Below are positions 26,282-35,897 of a DNA stretch of 62,742 bases, piece by piece. The position numbers and the translations under genes are program-made. This DNA comes from Akkermansia muciniphila (lineage in GTDB: Bacteria > Verrucomicrobiota > Verrucomicrobiia > Verrucomicrobiales > DEV007), in contig CAMCXS010000029.1 in the NCBI GenBank assembly GCA_945883495.1, positions 1-62,742 on the forward strand. Direction: 5' to 3'. Positions within the stretch are counted from its first letter, which is position 1. The number at the start of each line of letters is the position of its first letter. Under the pieces are notes generated by a model, which searched no databases, had not been told where the DNA came from, and saw nothing but the letters and a program-made list of their open reading frames with translations.

Positions 26282-27625
26282 TCAGGCGAGCACCGCGCTC
26301 GGCACGGTTCCATGCACATCGGTCAACCGGTAATCCCTCCCTGCATAGCGATAGACGAGTCTCTCGTGATCAATGCCCAAAAGATGCAAGAGCGTGGCAT
26401 GGACGTCGTGGACATGCATTCTGTTCACCGCCGCCTTGAATCCAAAATCATCCGTGGCTCCGTACGCGGTTCCTCCGCGAGCGCCTCCACCAGCCAGCCA
26501 CATGCAGAACCCGTGCGGATTGTGATCCCGTCCGTTGCCATTCTCACTCACCGGAGTGCGCCCAAACTCCCCTCCCCAAACAATCAGAGTATCCTCCAGT
26601 AAGCCACGTTGCTTCAGATCCGACAAAAGCGCCGCGATCGGGCGATCAATATCCAACGCCAATCTACGAGTCTGTTCGTCGTGTTTCGAGTGGGTATCCC
26701 AGGGTTGGCCGTTGCCGTAATATACTTGGACAAAACGCACTCCGCGCTCCACGAGCCGCCGAGCCAAGAGACAGCCATTGGAAAAATGGCTTTTGCCGTA
26801 TTGTTCCCGAATGGGCTCCGGTTCCTTGGTGAGGTCAAACGCATCGCTGGCGGCAGATTGCATTCGGAATGCGGTTTCCATGGTTTGGATCCGGCCATTG
26901 AGCACCAGATCCACTCCGCCACGCGCTTCCAGATGAGCTTGGTTCAGCTCCTGCAACAAATCCAGCTGACGCCGTTGCTCCGGAAGACTCAATCGCTCGT
27001 TGCGAAGCCAGGGAATCAACTGCTTCGATTCCGTCTGCGCGTGGTTAATATAGAGTCCCTGATGGTCCGCAGGAAGAAAAGCGCTGCTCCAGAGAACGGA
27101 AAAGCGTACCGGCCGCCCCGGACAGAGCACCACATAAGACGGCAAATTCTCATTCTCGCTCCCTAATCCATAGCTCAGCCAGGAACCCATGCTCGGCACC
27201 CGCTCCGTCATCGTGCCGTTATTCATGAGGAGCAACGCGGGTCCATGATTCGGGTTGTCCGTGTGACACGCCCGGAGCACGCACAAGTCATCCGCGTGCG
27301 ACGACAGTTGTGGCAGCAATTCGCTGATTTCCAATCCGCTCTGGCCATGGCGCGCGTAGCCATACGGAGTCGGTAATAAACCTCCGGTCGGCCGCTCTGT
27401 ACGAAGATCGGCTCCAGGCGGACGCTGACCTGCAAACCTGGTCAGCATCGGTTTTGGCTCAAAGAAATCCGGACCAAACGGTCCACCATTCATGAAGAGG
27501 TGAATGACTCGTTTGGCTCGTCCCGGGAAATGCGTGCGCGCCGTGTCCCCAAGTGCAGCCGACAGCCCCAGCGCTCCCAAGCCGCCCCCCATCCTCGCAA
27601 TCGCCTCTCTCCGTGAAGTCTGCAT
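26282..27625 (-). CDS. DUF1501 domain protein
   Basis: The 447-residue protein opens with a twin-arginine-like export signal (TSRREAIARMGGGLGALGLSAALG) and continues with the sulfatase/phosphatase-like fold known as DUF1501. Recognisable strings are HLFMNGGPFGPDFFEPKP, RACHTDNPNHGPALLLMNNG, MGSWLSYGLGSENENLPSYVVL, LARRLVERGVRFVQVYYGNGQPWDTHSKHD and LIVWGGEFGRTPVSENGNGRDHNP. The last carries the metal-site-like Asp/His pair. These proteins are abundant in planctomycetes and verrucomicrobia and are nearly always paired with a DUF1549/DUF1553 protein, as here (6 bp upstream). The function is unknown; involvement in polysaccharide or sulfated-polymer use is often suggested. Confidence 0.93.
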   Translation of the reverse strand: MQTSRREAIARMGGGLGALGLSAALGDTARTHFPGRAKRVIHLFMNGGPFGPDFFEPKPMLTRFAGQRPPGADLRTERPTGGLLPTPYGYARHGQSGLEISELLPQLSSHADDLCVLRACHTDNPNHGPALLLMNNGTMTERVPSMGSWLSYGLGSENENLPSYVVLCPGRPVRFSVLWSSAFLPADHQGLYINHAQTESKQLIPWLRNERLSLPEQRRQLDLLQELNQAHLEARGGVDLVLNGRIQTMETAFRMQSAASDAFDLTKEPEPIREQYGKSHFSNGCLLARRLVERGVRFVQVYYGNGQPWDTHSKHDEQTRRLALDIDRPIAALLSDLKQRGLLEDTLIVWGGEFGRTPVSENGNGRDHNPHGFCMWLAGGGARGGTAYGATDDFGFKAAVNRMHVHDVHATLLHLLGIDHERLVYRYAGRDYRLTDVHGTVPSAVLA

Positions 27626-27631
27626 CCGGTT

Positions 27632-29557
27632 TCAGTCGATGAAGAGCATTTCATTGGAGACCAACAGCGCTTGGGCCACCCCGTTCCACGCAGCCAGATC
27701 CCTCTCTCGGCCCAGCAGATACGCTTGCGTCGCCCGTCGCTCACGAGGAGCCGGCCCGCGCTCGAACAACCGCTCGTAACCAGCCTCGATTCCGGCGCTC
27801 ATCATCCAAGCCCCCAGACCTTCCGCCTGCTTCAGGATAAATGGCGAGTTCAACGCAAACAGCCCCTGCAACGGGGTCAACGTTTCAGTCCGCCACGGAC
27901 TGTGGGCCCCGGGATCCGGCACATCGTGGATCCGCAACATCGCGTCCATATCCTGACGGTTCGAGGCGCCATACAGCGACCTCCTCGTGTTATCCAGGGA
28001 GGCAACCGGCAAGGCCCGGCCCCCCATCGTCAGATCGAGTTTGCCGGAGGCCGCGAGCAACGAATCCCGCCACGCTTCCCAATCCAGTCGGCGACGCGTC
28101 ATCCGTGCATAGAACTGGTTCTCGGGATCTCTCGCCTCGGATTCCGGAGCAAAGGAGCTTTGCCGCCAGGTCGCTGAATTCAAAATCTCCCGGTGCAACC
28201 ACTTCATGGACCACCCGTTCTCCACGAAACGGAACGCCAAATCATCAAGCAACTCTGGATGACTGGGAGCATCGCCAAGCCGGCCGAACTCGCTGGGCGT
28301 ATCAACAATTCCTCGCCCGAAGTGCAGTTTCCAAACGCGGTTCACGATGACCCGGGCCGTCAAGGGCGCCGCCTCTTCCACGAGGGCTCGCGCCAGGTCA
28401 AGCCGACCGCTCCCGGTGCGCAACCTCCGCGGTTTGCCATCCGGGCGTGGGAACGCGGAGAGAAAACGGCGTTCCACGACAGGCCCGAGATCGTTGGGGT
28501 TACCCCGCTTCTGCAGTTCCAAATCCCGCGCCATGCCCATCCGGTAGTCCAGCTTGGTGCCGTGCGCCTTGTCGTTCGCCACCACGAAGAGCGCCGCGTC
28601 CTCCACCGCGTTCGCCATCGGCAAATCGTAATGCGGAGTTCGCTGCTTGATCCCTTCGATCTCTTTCTGCAACGCCTCGATCTGAGCCACCAAATCCTTG
28701 GGCTTGGCCTTCTTCAACTCCGTAATCTTCTTTTCCAAAGCCGCTACCTCCGCCCGCGCTTTGGCCACCGGAGCCCAAGTGGCCGCCGCCACGATCGGCC
28801 GTTCCGCCAGCTTCACGGAGGCAAACACCCCGGCGATCGCGTAGTAATCCTCCGCCGTGATTGGGTCGGATTTGTGATCGTGGCACCGCGCACAAGCAAT
28901 CGTGAGGCCGAGAAAGGTGCGGCCGATGGCATCGACATGCTCCTCCCACTCTTCCGCCACCGTCGTTCTGATGATTTCAGGCGGGAGTTGGAGTTCCTTG
29001 AAATAGGTGGGGCTGAGGCCGAGAAACCCAAGTGCCACGAGTTCTTCCGGCCCGCATTCTGGCAAATAATCCGCGGCCAGTTGCCGCACGATGAAACGGT
29101 CGTAGGGCATGTCCTCATTCAAGGAACTCACCACCCAATCCCGGTAGAGATAGGCGTATTTCGTCGAATCGAGCCAATCCGGAGTCTCATCAACATAACG
29201 GGCCAAATCGAGCCAATGCCGCCCCCAACGTTCGCCATAATGAGGGCTCGCGAAAAGGGCATCGAGAGTTGCTTCCTTGGCCCCCACGCCGGGCGGCAAC
29301 CCAGTGAGCGCAAACGACAGACGACGCTGCAACGTCCGCTCCTCCGCCTCAGCCGCCGGCCTCAGCCCCTCCGCTTCCATCCTGGCCAAAATGAACCAAT
29401 CACTCCGCGTCCGCGGCCAAGTGGAGTCTTTCACATCAGGTAGCCCCACAGCCTTGAGCGGCTGCAAAGACCATAGCAGCCCAGTCTCCGCCCGCCCAAG
29501 GCAAGGCAGCCATGTCAGCACAAGACCCGTGATCCAAACACCGCGCACCACTTCCAT
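27632..29557 (-). CDS. DUF1549/DUF1553 domain protein
   Basis: The ATG at 29557 gives a signal peptide (MEVVRGVWITGLVLTWLPCLGRA); the longer frame to 29683 is not supported. The 641-residue protein carries a DUF1549 part (about residues 45-260: DWFILARMEAEGLRPA, RRLSFALTGLPPG, YGERWGRHWLDLARYVDE, and CARCHDHKSDPI with a CxxCH signature). A coiled-coil stretch follows (about 270-310: EVAALEKKITELKKAKPKD). The DUF1553 part is at about 370-600 (ALVEEAAPLTARVIVNRVWKLHFGRGIV, EFGRLGDAPSHPELLDDLA). The CxxCH may bind haem or act as a metal site. No separate cytochrome c domain precedes it. It is paired with the DUF1501 gene. Confidence 0.93.
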   Translation of the reverse strand: MEVVRGVWITGLVLTWLPCLGRAETGLLWSLQPLKAVGLPDVKDSTWPRTRSDWFILARMEAEGLRPAAEAEERTLQRRLSFALTGLPPGVGAKEATLDALFASPHYGERWGRHWLDLARYVDETPDWLDSTKYAYLYRDWVVSSLNEDMPYDRFIVRQLAADYLPECGPEELVALGFLGLSPTYFKELQLPPEIIRTTVAEEWEEHVDAIGRTFLGLTIACARCHDHKSDPITAEDYYAIAGVFASVKLAERPIVAAATWAPVAKARAEVAALEKKITELKKAKPKDLVAQIEALQKEIEGIKQRTPHYDLPMANAVEDAALFVVANDKAHGTKLDYRMGMARDLELQKRGNPNDLGPVVERRFLSAFPRPDGKPRRLRTGSGRLDLARALVEEAAPLTARVIVNRVWKLHFGRGIVDTPSEFGRLGDAPSHPELLDDLAFRFVENGWSMKWLHREILNSATWRQSSFAPESEARDPENQFYARMTRRRLDWEAWRDSLLAASGKLDLTMGGRALPVASLDNTRRSLYGASNRQDMDAMLRIHDVPDPGAHSPWRTETLTPLQGLFALNSPFILKQAEGLGAWMMSAGIEAGYERLFERGPAPRERRATQAYLLGRERDLAAWNGVAQALLVSNEMLFID

Positions 29558-29712
29558 AAACCGTCCAAGGCAGCCCACCCTTTCAGGCGAATGGTCCTCC
29601 AAGCACCGCATCGCCGAAAATCCGTGCTGGGCGCGTTGTCGAGCAAAGCCCCCTGACTGAGGACCGCCCCCTACCGTTCGCACTACTGCCGCCGATTGAT
29701 GATGGCTCTGCG

Positions 29713-30924
29713 CTACTTGCTTGCTCGAAGCCGCAACTTCGACCCGGGCGCAACGCGATCTCCGGGGTGCAAGATGAGCCGATCCCCGGCTTGGAGGCCC
29801 TTGAGGATCTCCACGAACGCCGGATTGCGCCTGCCGATCTCCAGCTCAACCAGTTCGGCGCGTTGCAAGCCGTTCACCCGGTACGCCGCCCAGCCCTCCC
29901 CTGAACGGAAGATGGCTCCAGCGGGCGCGAGCAGCGCATCCGAGTTTTCCCAAACGATGATCCGCACTTCCACACGGTAGCCGTGCCCCAGCGCGCCAGC
30001 TGCCTGGGCGGAATTGATGGCGATGGTCACCCAGACGCGTTGCTCGTCCACCCCCAGGGCGGAGACTTTGGTGAAGGCGGCAGGTTCCACCCGGGTCACC
30101 GTCCCGGATATCGCCCCGTCGCCACCCCATTGTTCAATCCGCACCGGCTGGCCCGGTCTCACCCGGACTGCGTCTTGCGAGAGAATGTCCGCGCGTACTT
30201 CGATCGATTTCGGATCGCCGATCTCCAAAATTGTTTCCCCCGGCCCGAGCACCCGCCCGCTCTCCTCGGGAACCGCGATGACCACACCCGCCACCGGCGC
30301 CGTGAGTTGAAATCCAGTGTCCGCATCCGCTCCGCTCCCCGACCGCAAGGCCGCTTCCGCCGCCCGCAAATCGAACTCGGCCATTTCCCGAGCCGCCACG
30401 GCGGCCTCGTGCGCGCTGGTAGCGACTTCGAGAGCCTGCCGCGTGTCTGCCAAAACCGGAGCGGAGATAAGTCGTTCCTTGAAGCGCCGTTCGTCGCGTT
30501 CCAAATACCGGCGTGCCTGATCCAGCTCCTCGGTGGCGCTCTTGACTTGGGCTTCGGCCCGTTGCACCGCCGCTTGAGCGGCTTTGACGCGCGCCTCGGA
30601 TTCTTGCCGGGAGCGCGGGTCCAATAGCGTGCTCGGCGCCGGGAGAATCGTGGCCAGCAGTTGGCCACGGTTCACCGGATCCCCGCTTCGCCAATCGATC
30701 CGGCGCATCTCCCCCGCCAGCGGCGCGGTGATTTTGTAAATGTCCCGGTATCGCGTGATGCCGTCCTCATCGACCGTGACTTCCATCGGCCCACGCCGGA
30801 CCTCGCCGGTATCGACCTCGACGGTCTTCGGGGCCACGGTGAACCAAACGATGAGCGCCAGCCCGCCGGAGATTCCGAGGAGAAGGGGCAAATGGCGGCG
30901 GAGGGAGGTGAGGCGGTCAATCAC
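29713..30924 (-). CDS. HlyD-family periplasmic adaptor (membrane fusion protein)
   Basis: The GTG at 30924 overlaps the permease stop by 8 bp and opens VIDRLTSLRRHLPLLLGISGGLALIVWF, a cytoplasmic tail plus one membrane helix. The 403-residue protein has the adaptor layout: beta-barrel/lipoyl halves around DIYKITAPLAGEMRRIDWRSGDPVNRGQLLATI and FQLTAPVAGVVIAVPEESGRVL. Between them is a long coiled-coil hairpin (about residues 100-195, AAQAAVQRAEAQVKSATEELDQARRY). The C-terminal barrel ends with VEILKGLQAGDRLILHPGDRV. It would link the inner-membrane ABC permeases to an outer-membrane channel; no TolC gene is in the window. It is the last gene of the exporter operon. Confidence 0.92.
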   Translation of the reverse strand: MIDRLTSLRRHLPLLLGISGGLALIVWFTVAPKTVEVDTGEVRRGPMEVTVDEDGITRYRDIYKITAPLAGEMRRIDWRSGDPVNRGQLLATILPAPSTLLDPRSRQESEARVKAAQAAVQRAEAQVKSATEELDQARRYLERDERRFKERLISAPVLADTRQALEVATSAHEAAVAAREMAEFDLRAAEAALRSGSGADADTGFQLTAPVAGVVIAVPEESGRVLGPGETILEIGDPKSIEVRADILSQDAVRVRPGQPVRIEQWGGDGAISGTVTRVEPAAFTKVSALGVDEQRVWVTIAINSAQAAGALGHGYRVEVRIIVWENSDALLAPAGAIFRSGEGWAAYRVNGLQRAELVELEIGRRNPAFVEILKGLQAGDRLILHPGDRVAPGSKLRLRASK

Positions 30925-33292
30925 GGGCCTTGAGCACGGCGATGAGGTCGAGGCGTCGGATGCCGCGATCGAGGAAGAAAGCACAAACAAATGAAGCTGC
31001 CAACACCACGAGAATGGCCACACCAAATGTCTCTCGATTCAGGACGAACGGCACGCGGTAAAGATCGGTCGTGAGCGCTTGGGCGATGGCCAAACAAAAG
31101 AGCGTCCCCAGCCCCAATCCAAAGGGGATCGCCGTCAGGACGAGCACGGCGAGGTGTCCCTGAAGAATCGTGCTGACCTCCCCGTGCCGGAAGCCGATCA
31201 CCCGCATGGTGGCCAGCTCGCGGCTCCGTTCCGATAGGACGACCCGCATGCTATTGTAAATCACGCCGACGGCGATGGTGGTGGCGAAGATGACGTTGAA
31301 CATGCGCATCCGCAGCAGGTTTTCCCCGATGGTATCGAGAAAGCTACGCATTGAGGCGCGTTTGAGCGACACGCCGGCCACTTCGGGGCTGTCGCGCAGC
31401 TCGTTGTAGACAGCCTTCTCCCGGGCCTGATCAATCCGAAGAAAGGCAAGCGTCACCGCGGGCCCTTCTCGCAACAGCCGGTTGAGGTTGGGAAGGCTCA
31501 TGTAAGCGCTGAGCCCCTCGAAATCCTCGACGATCCCGGTGACGACCTCCTCCCGCCTCGGCCGGTTGCGCTCCAGAATTTCCAGGGTGACGACGTCGCC
31601 AATTTCCGCCTGGAGCGCGCTGGCCAGGGCCACGGAAATCAGCAGCCCTTCCTCCGGAGGCTGGACCAGCTTGCGCTCGACGTCCAGGAGTTGCTTCAGC
31701 CGCACGAAGCGTCCCGGCTCGACCACGCCTTGCACCGAGGTCTGCTTGGAACGCGGGCCGTGCCAAAATTTCACCGGGACAGTGCGCACCGGCTCCACCG
31801 ATTCGACGCCATCGATCGCCCGGAAATCCTGGACCACGCGCAAGGGCGCCGGGCGGTGAAGCGTCACGGCGGCATCGTAGCGCTGGCTGAGGCCGAACTG
31901 GACATCGATGATGTAATAAATCGAGTCCTTGCCGAAATTCCCCATGATCAGCCCCGAAGAAGCGAAGGCGATCCCGAAAATCCCGAGGAAGACGCGGCGG
32001 GGCCGGCGTTCCAATTCCCGGATGAGCATGCGCAAGGAAGGCGAGGCTCCGCGAAAAAAGGGAATGCGATCGAGCAGGGAACGCCGGTAAACGGCCGGAG
32101 GTTCCGGTTGCATGGCGACCGCCGGAGGGATGGAAACGGCGGCCCGCACCGCTCCGGCCACTCCGGCAAGGGCGACGAGCGCGGTAAGGCTGGCCGCGAG
32201 CGCGAACAAGGCCGGGTCCGCGTGATAGAGGCTGACGGGAAACCGGTAAAACCGCTGGTACATCTCCGTCATCACCCGCCCCATCCAACTGCCGAGCAGC
32301 ATGCCTCCGATCGTTCCCAAGCCGACCAAGACGGCCGCCATTTTCACGTAATGCCAGCCGATGTCCCAGGTCGAGTATCCGAACGATTTGAGCACCGCGA
32401 TCTGCGGGCGCTGCAAATTCATGAGCCGGCTGAGCGAGACGTTGAGGAGATACGCGGCGATGCTTAGGAAGATCGAAGGCGGGAAAAAGCTCATCACCCG
32501 CAACTGCTTCAATTCATCCGAGACGAACCGGTCGGAGAGTTGATCTTCCCGGCCGTAAGCGCCCAATCCGCCGTAGGGTTCCAGGAGATCGTCGAGCTGC
32601 CGAATCACTTCGTCCTGATTCGCGTCCCGGCCCAGGCTCAACGCGACTTGGTTGAAGGCGCCCTCCATGTTAAAGGCCGCTTCCAAGTCGTCCCTCGGCA
32701 TCCAAATCACGCCAAAGCGGAGATTGTCCGGAAGAAACCCGCCCGGCGGCATTTCGATGATGTAGTCTGGGGACAACCCCGTCCCGGCGATCGTTAATTC
32801 CTCTTCCCGTCCGTTGAGCACCGCCTGGATCCGGTCCCCGAGCGCCAATTTGTGCGCTTCGAAAAAGGGTTCGCTGACAAGCACCTCGCGTCCCCGGCCG
32901 CGCACGGGCCAGCGTCCTTGCCGCACCGTGACGCGGTTCAACGCCATGGTTTCCACCGAGCCCGGCAGCGAGATGATCTGTCCGGTCACCGGTTCCGCGA
33001 AATCCTTCACGGTCAACGTCACCGCCTCGGCGATCCCGGTTTGCACATTGCTGACGCCATCGATCTCCCGGATCCGCTCGATCAACGAGGCGGGCGCGGT
33101 TTTCACGTTGGCGAAGACGTCGGCGAAGAGGCTCTCCGCATAGTAAGTCGACCGGGCGCGATTCAGCGACGTTTGGCAAGTCATCCCGGCGATGAAGATG
33201 GCCAGCCCACAACTCATCACCGCCGCAATCGCCACCACCTGCCCCTTCATCCGGGCCAAGTCGCGCCAAATCTTGCGGTCGATGGCTTTCAT
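30917..33292 (-). CDS. ABC transporter permease with two FtsX-type domains
   Basis: The 791-residue permease starts with one membrane helix (about 18-38) and a long periplasmic MacB-like domain (about 40-260: TVRQGRWPVRGRGREVLVSEPF). A first FtsX-type helix set follows (about 270-400), then a fourth-helix region (about 430-450). A second periplasmic domain spans about 460-660 (RYDAAVTLHRPAPLRVVQDFRAIDGVESV). The closing three helices include VIGFRHGEVSTILQGHLAVL, the typical coupling-loop region. Its start lies 1 bp after the stop of the ATPase gene. Such large exporters move peptides, lipids or lipoproteins; the substrate here is unknown. Confidence 0.92.
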   Translation of the reverse strand: MKAIDRKIWRDLARMKGQVVAIAAVMSCGLAIFIAGMTCQTSLNRARSTYYAESLFADVFANVKTAPASLIERIREIDGVSNVQTGIAEAVTLTVKDFAEPVTGQIISLPGSVETMALNRVTVRQGRWPVRGRGREVLVSEPFFEAHKLALGDRIQAVLNGREEELTIAGTGLSPDYIIEMPPGGFLPDNLRFGVIWMPRDDLEAAFNMEGAFNQVALSLGRDANQDEVIRQLDDLLEPYGGLGAYGREDQLSDRFVSDELKQLRVMSFFPPSIFLSIAAYLLNVSLSRLMNLQRPQIAVLKSFGYSTWDIGWHYVKMAAVLVGLGTIGGMLLGSWMGRVMTEMYQRFYRFPVSLYHADPALFALAASLTALVALAGVAGAVRAAVSIPPAVAMQPEPPAVYRRSLLDRIPFFRGASPSLRMLIRELERRPRRVFLGIFGIAFASSGLIMGNFGKDSIYYIIDVQFGLSQRYDAAVTLHRPAPLRVVQDFRAIDGVESVEPVRTVPVKFWHGPRSKQTSVQGVVEPGRFVRLKQLLDVERKLVQPPEEGLLISVALASALQAEIGDVVTLEILERNRPRREEVVTGIVEDFEGLSAYMSLPNLNRLLREGPAVTLAFLRIDQAREKAVYNELRDSPEVAGVSLKRASMRSFLDTIGENLLRMRMFNVIFATTIAVGVIYNSMRVVLSERSRELATMRVIGFRHGEVSTILQGHLAVLVLTAIPFGLGLGTLFCLAIAQALTTDLYRVPFVLNRETFGVAILVVLAASFVCAFFLDRGIRRLDLIAVLKARD

Positions 33293-33293
33293 C

Positions 33294-34010
33294 TCACCAC
33301 TTCAACGAACCGGCATCGCAACGGGATTCGTTGACGTCGATCCGTTGGATCAGCCCGTCGGAAATATGGATGACACGATTCGCCATTCCCGCGATCACTG
33401 CGTTGTGGGTGATCACCACCGTGGTCGTGCCGAACTCTTGGTTGATCCGCTCGATCGCCCGGAGAACCGCGATCCCCGTGCGGACGTCGAGCGCGCCCGT
33501 CGGCTCATCGCAGAGGAGCACGCCGGGACGTTTCGCGATGGCCCGGGCGATGGCGACCCGTTGTTGCTCGCCCCCGGAAAGCTGGGACGGGAAGTGATCC
33601 ATGCGGTCCTGGAGATCGACCATGCGGAGCGCCTCTTCGGGCGACATCGGGTCCACGGCAATATCGGTGACCAGAGCGACGTTTTCCCGGGCGGTGAGGC
33701 TGGGGATCAGGTTGTAGAACTGGAAGACGAAGCCGACGTGATCGCGCCGGAACTCGGTGAGCTGGGCCGTCGACCACGTGGTGATCTCCTCTTCCTGGTA
33801 GCGCACCTGACCATCGGTGGCGGAATCGAGGCCGCCGAGGATGTTCAGCAAAGTCGATTTCCCGCTCCCCGAGGCGCCGAGGAGCACGACGAACTCGCCC
33901 AGATAGAGATCGAGATCGACACCGCGCAACGCATGCACGGTGAGGCCCCCGGTCCCGTAAACCTTCGTGATCCCGCGCACCGCAAACACCACCCGTGGAT
34001 CTTCCGCCAT
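33294..34010 (-). CDS. ABC transporter ATP-binding protein
   Basis: The true start is the ATG at 34010 (or GTG 34022); the long open frame up to 34451 is the shadow of the upstream permease. The 238-residue protein is a LolD/MacB-type ATPase. It has Walker [10 protein letters not shown] (about residue 45), the Q loop [14 protein letters not shown], signature [16 protein letters not shown], Walker [14 protein letters not shown] and the H loop VVITHN. It lies 16 bp after the first permease and 1 bp before the large permease, and probably energises the latter. Confidence 0.95.
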   Translation of the reverse strand: MAEDPRVVFAVRGITKVYGTGGLTVHALRGVDLDLYLGEFVVLLGASGSGKSTLLNILGGLDSATDGQVRYQEEEITTWSTAQLTEFRRDHVGFVFQFYNLIPSLTARENVALVTDIAVDPMSPEEALRMVDLQDRMDHFPSQLSGGEQQRVAIARAIAKRPGVLLCDEPTGALDVRTGIAVLRAIERINQEFGTTTVVITHNAVIAGMANRVIHISDGLIQRIDVNESRCDAGSLKW

Positions 34011-34026
34011 CAGCTCGTTCACTCGC

Positions 34027-35214
34027 TCAGACCGCAAAGTGTACCAGCAGCCGGGGCACCGCGACCAAAAGGACGAGCGTTCCGGCCGTGGCCAGGATTG
34101 CGCTGGTGGCGATGACGAAAGCGGCCTCGAACCCCACCAAGCCGCGGATCGTGGCCGCCGGAGCCCCAAGATTCGCCAAGTAGCGGAACTCATCGGCCCG
34201 CAGCCGGTTGGACAGAGCGAAGACCAAACCCATGATGAGCAACGCGCAGACGCCGACCACCGCCAACGCCGCCACCACGAAGTCGCGCACCCGGAACACG
34301 GTATCGAACAGCTCCTCCATGGCCACGCCGGGACGGTGCATCCAAGCCTTGGCCCGGCCCGGTTGGTAACGGCCCATGAGGATCGTCTCGGTCTTTGCGT
34401 CGGGGGCGATGACGATGGCGGCGGTGAGCGGGAATTCGCTTTGATCGCCATGAAAATGGAAGCTGCCGATGTTCTCGGGCGTCACCTCCTGGAATTCGTA
34501 GATCGAGGAATCCAGAGCGATGTGGTTGCCGTCCGCCTCCAGAACCGCGGAGGACGCCTGTTGATTGGCCTCTTGGTGACCGTGAGCGATTCCCTCGATG
34601 ACCCAGGCGGTTTTCACGTCGCAAAAGACGGCTTGGTCATCGGCGGTTCCTGCCGGCCGGAGCACACCGGTAATCCGCATTCGCAATGGGTAGACGCCAG
34701 CGATGTCGAACATCTGTTCCGGAGTGGAGACAATGCGGTCCCCGGCCTTGAGTCCCAACCGCTTGGCCACGCCGGAGCCGATCACGCAATCGCCGAGGCG
34801 GGCCATGAGATTCCCCTCGGCCACGGCGAGCCCGCGAAAGCGGAAGTAATCGAGACTCGTCCCGACAATCCGGAAGCCGCGGGCCTGAAACTTGGCGTGG
34901 ATCGGGATCACGGTGGCGCCGGTTTCCCGGGCGATCTCCCGACTCACGCCGAACGGCAAAACGGGCACGGACGGCTTATTGAAATAGAGCGCGTTGAACA
35001 CGAGCTCCAACTGACTCCCCGGCGCCCCCAGCAGCAATGGCGTGGAAACGGACCGGGCCCGCAGGTGCTTTTCGACGGCGTTGACCCCAACCGTGATGGC
35101 GAGCGGCAAAAACAAACTCAAGGTCAACGCGGCCACCAGGAGCACGACCCGGCCGCGCTGCCGCGCCAGGTGCCGGCTGCCGAGATAGAAGATGCCCGCC
35201 AAGTTCCCGTTCAT
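34027..35214 (-). CDS. ABC transporter permease, FtsX-type
   Basis: The 395-residue permease has one N-terminal membrane helix ([23 protein letters not shown]) and a periplasmic domain of about 260 residues ([40 protein letters not shown]). Three C-terminal helices follow (about 315-340, 350-370, 372-390), including [24 protein letters not shown]. This is the MacB/FtsX half-transporter layout. It overlaps the first ATPase gene by 4 bp (ATG at 35214), so the two are translationally coupled and likely form one transporter. Confidence 0.9.
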   Translation of the reverse strand: MNGNLAGIFYLGSRHLARQRGRVVLLVAALTLSLFLPLAITVGVNAVEKHLRARSVSTPLLLGAPGSQLELVFNALYFNKPSVPVLPFGVSREIARETGATVIPIHAKFQARGFRIVGTSLDYFRFRGLAVAEGNLMARLGDCVIGSGVAKRLGLKAGDRIVSTPEQMFDIAGVYPLRMRITGVLRPAGTADDQAVFCDVKTAWVIEGIAHGHQEANQQASSAVLEADGNHIALDSSIYEFQEVTPENIGSFHFHGDQSEFPLTAAIVIAPDAKTETILMGRYQPGRAKAWMHRPGVAMEELFDTVFRVRDFVVAALAVVGVCALLIMGLVFALSNRLRADEFRYLANLGAPAATIRGLVGFEAAFVIATSAILATAGTLVLLVAVPRLLVHFAV

Positions 35215-35888
35215 GCCGACGCCGTTTGCAGTTCTGGGAGAGGCAGGTGCCGGTCGAACCCCGCGAGGAGCGATGGCTCGTGCGTCACCATGATGAGCGT
35301 CGCGCCCGCTTGGCGCGCTTGGTCGTGGAGCAGCGCCACGGCACGCTGCTGGTTTTGGGGGTCGAGACTGCCGGTCGGCTCATCCGCCAGAATCAGCCCG
35401 GGTTGAGTGATCAAGGCCCGGCACAGCGCAATCCGTTGCCGTTCGCCCTGGGACATTTCGGCCGGGGATTGCGCCAACAGATGCGTGATGCCGGTTTGAT
35501 CCGCCAGCGCTTCCGCCCGGGCGTGCACCTCCGGAGAAAGCCGCAACTCACTCGATACGCGATACGGCAAAAGGATGTTGTCGCGGCCGTCGAGATACGG
35601 AACCAGCTCGAAGGTTTGGAAAACGAGGCCGATGTGCCGGAGTCGGAACTGGCGTCGCGCGGCTTCTGGGAGCGAGGAAATCACGGTTTCGCCCGCCCGG
35701 ACGCTTCCGGATTCCGGCGTGAGCATCCCGCTGGCGAGGCGGAGCAAGGTGGTCTTCCCGCACCCGCTCGGCCCGGTGATGGCGATCTGCTCTCCGGCGG
35801 ACAAATCCAGGCGCGGCACGCGGAGGGCGAACCGCTCCGTGGTGTAGCGGAAGACCAAGTCCCGAATTTGCAACGCCACGCCGGGCAT
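35211..35888 (-). CDS. ABC transporter ATP-binding protein
   Basis: The 225-residue ATPase has Walker A GPSGCGKTT (about residue 40), Q loop HIGLVFQTFELVPYLDG, a slightly altered signature MSQGERQRIALCRAL (Gln for the second Gly position of LSGGQ), Walker B LILADEPTGSLDPQN and the H loop MVTHEP. It is closest in style to LolD/MacB ATPases. It follows a secreted/membrane protein by 9 bp and overlaps the permease start by 4 bp. Confidence 0.95.
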   Translation of the reverse strand: MPGVALQIRDLVFRYTTERFALRVPRLDLSAGEQIAITGPSGCGKTTLLRLASGMLTPESGSVRAGETVISSLPEAARRQFRLRHIGLVFQTFELVPYLDGRDNILLPYRVSSELRLSPEVHARAEALADQTGITHLLAQSPAEMSQGERQRIALCRALITQPGLILADEPTGSLDPQNQQRAVALLHDQARQAGATLIMVTHEPSLLAGFDRHLPLPELQTASA

Positions 35889-35897
35889 CCGTGTTCC

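Noticed and set aside
28193-29443. 416-codon plus-strand open frame
   Set aside because: It is antisense to the DUF1549/1553 gene and rich in Arg, His and Pro without any recognisable domain.
34011-34451. N-terminal extension of the second ABC ATPase
   Set aside because: Trp/Ser/Arg-rich sequence that is the out-of-frame shadow of the upstream permease; the ATPase fold begins at the ATG at 34010.
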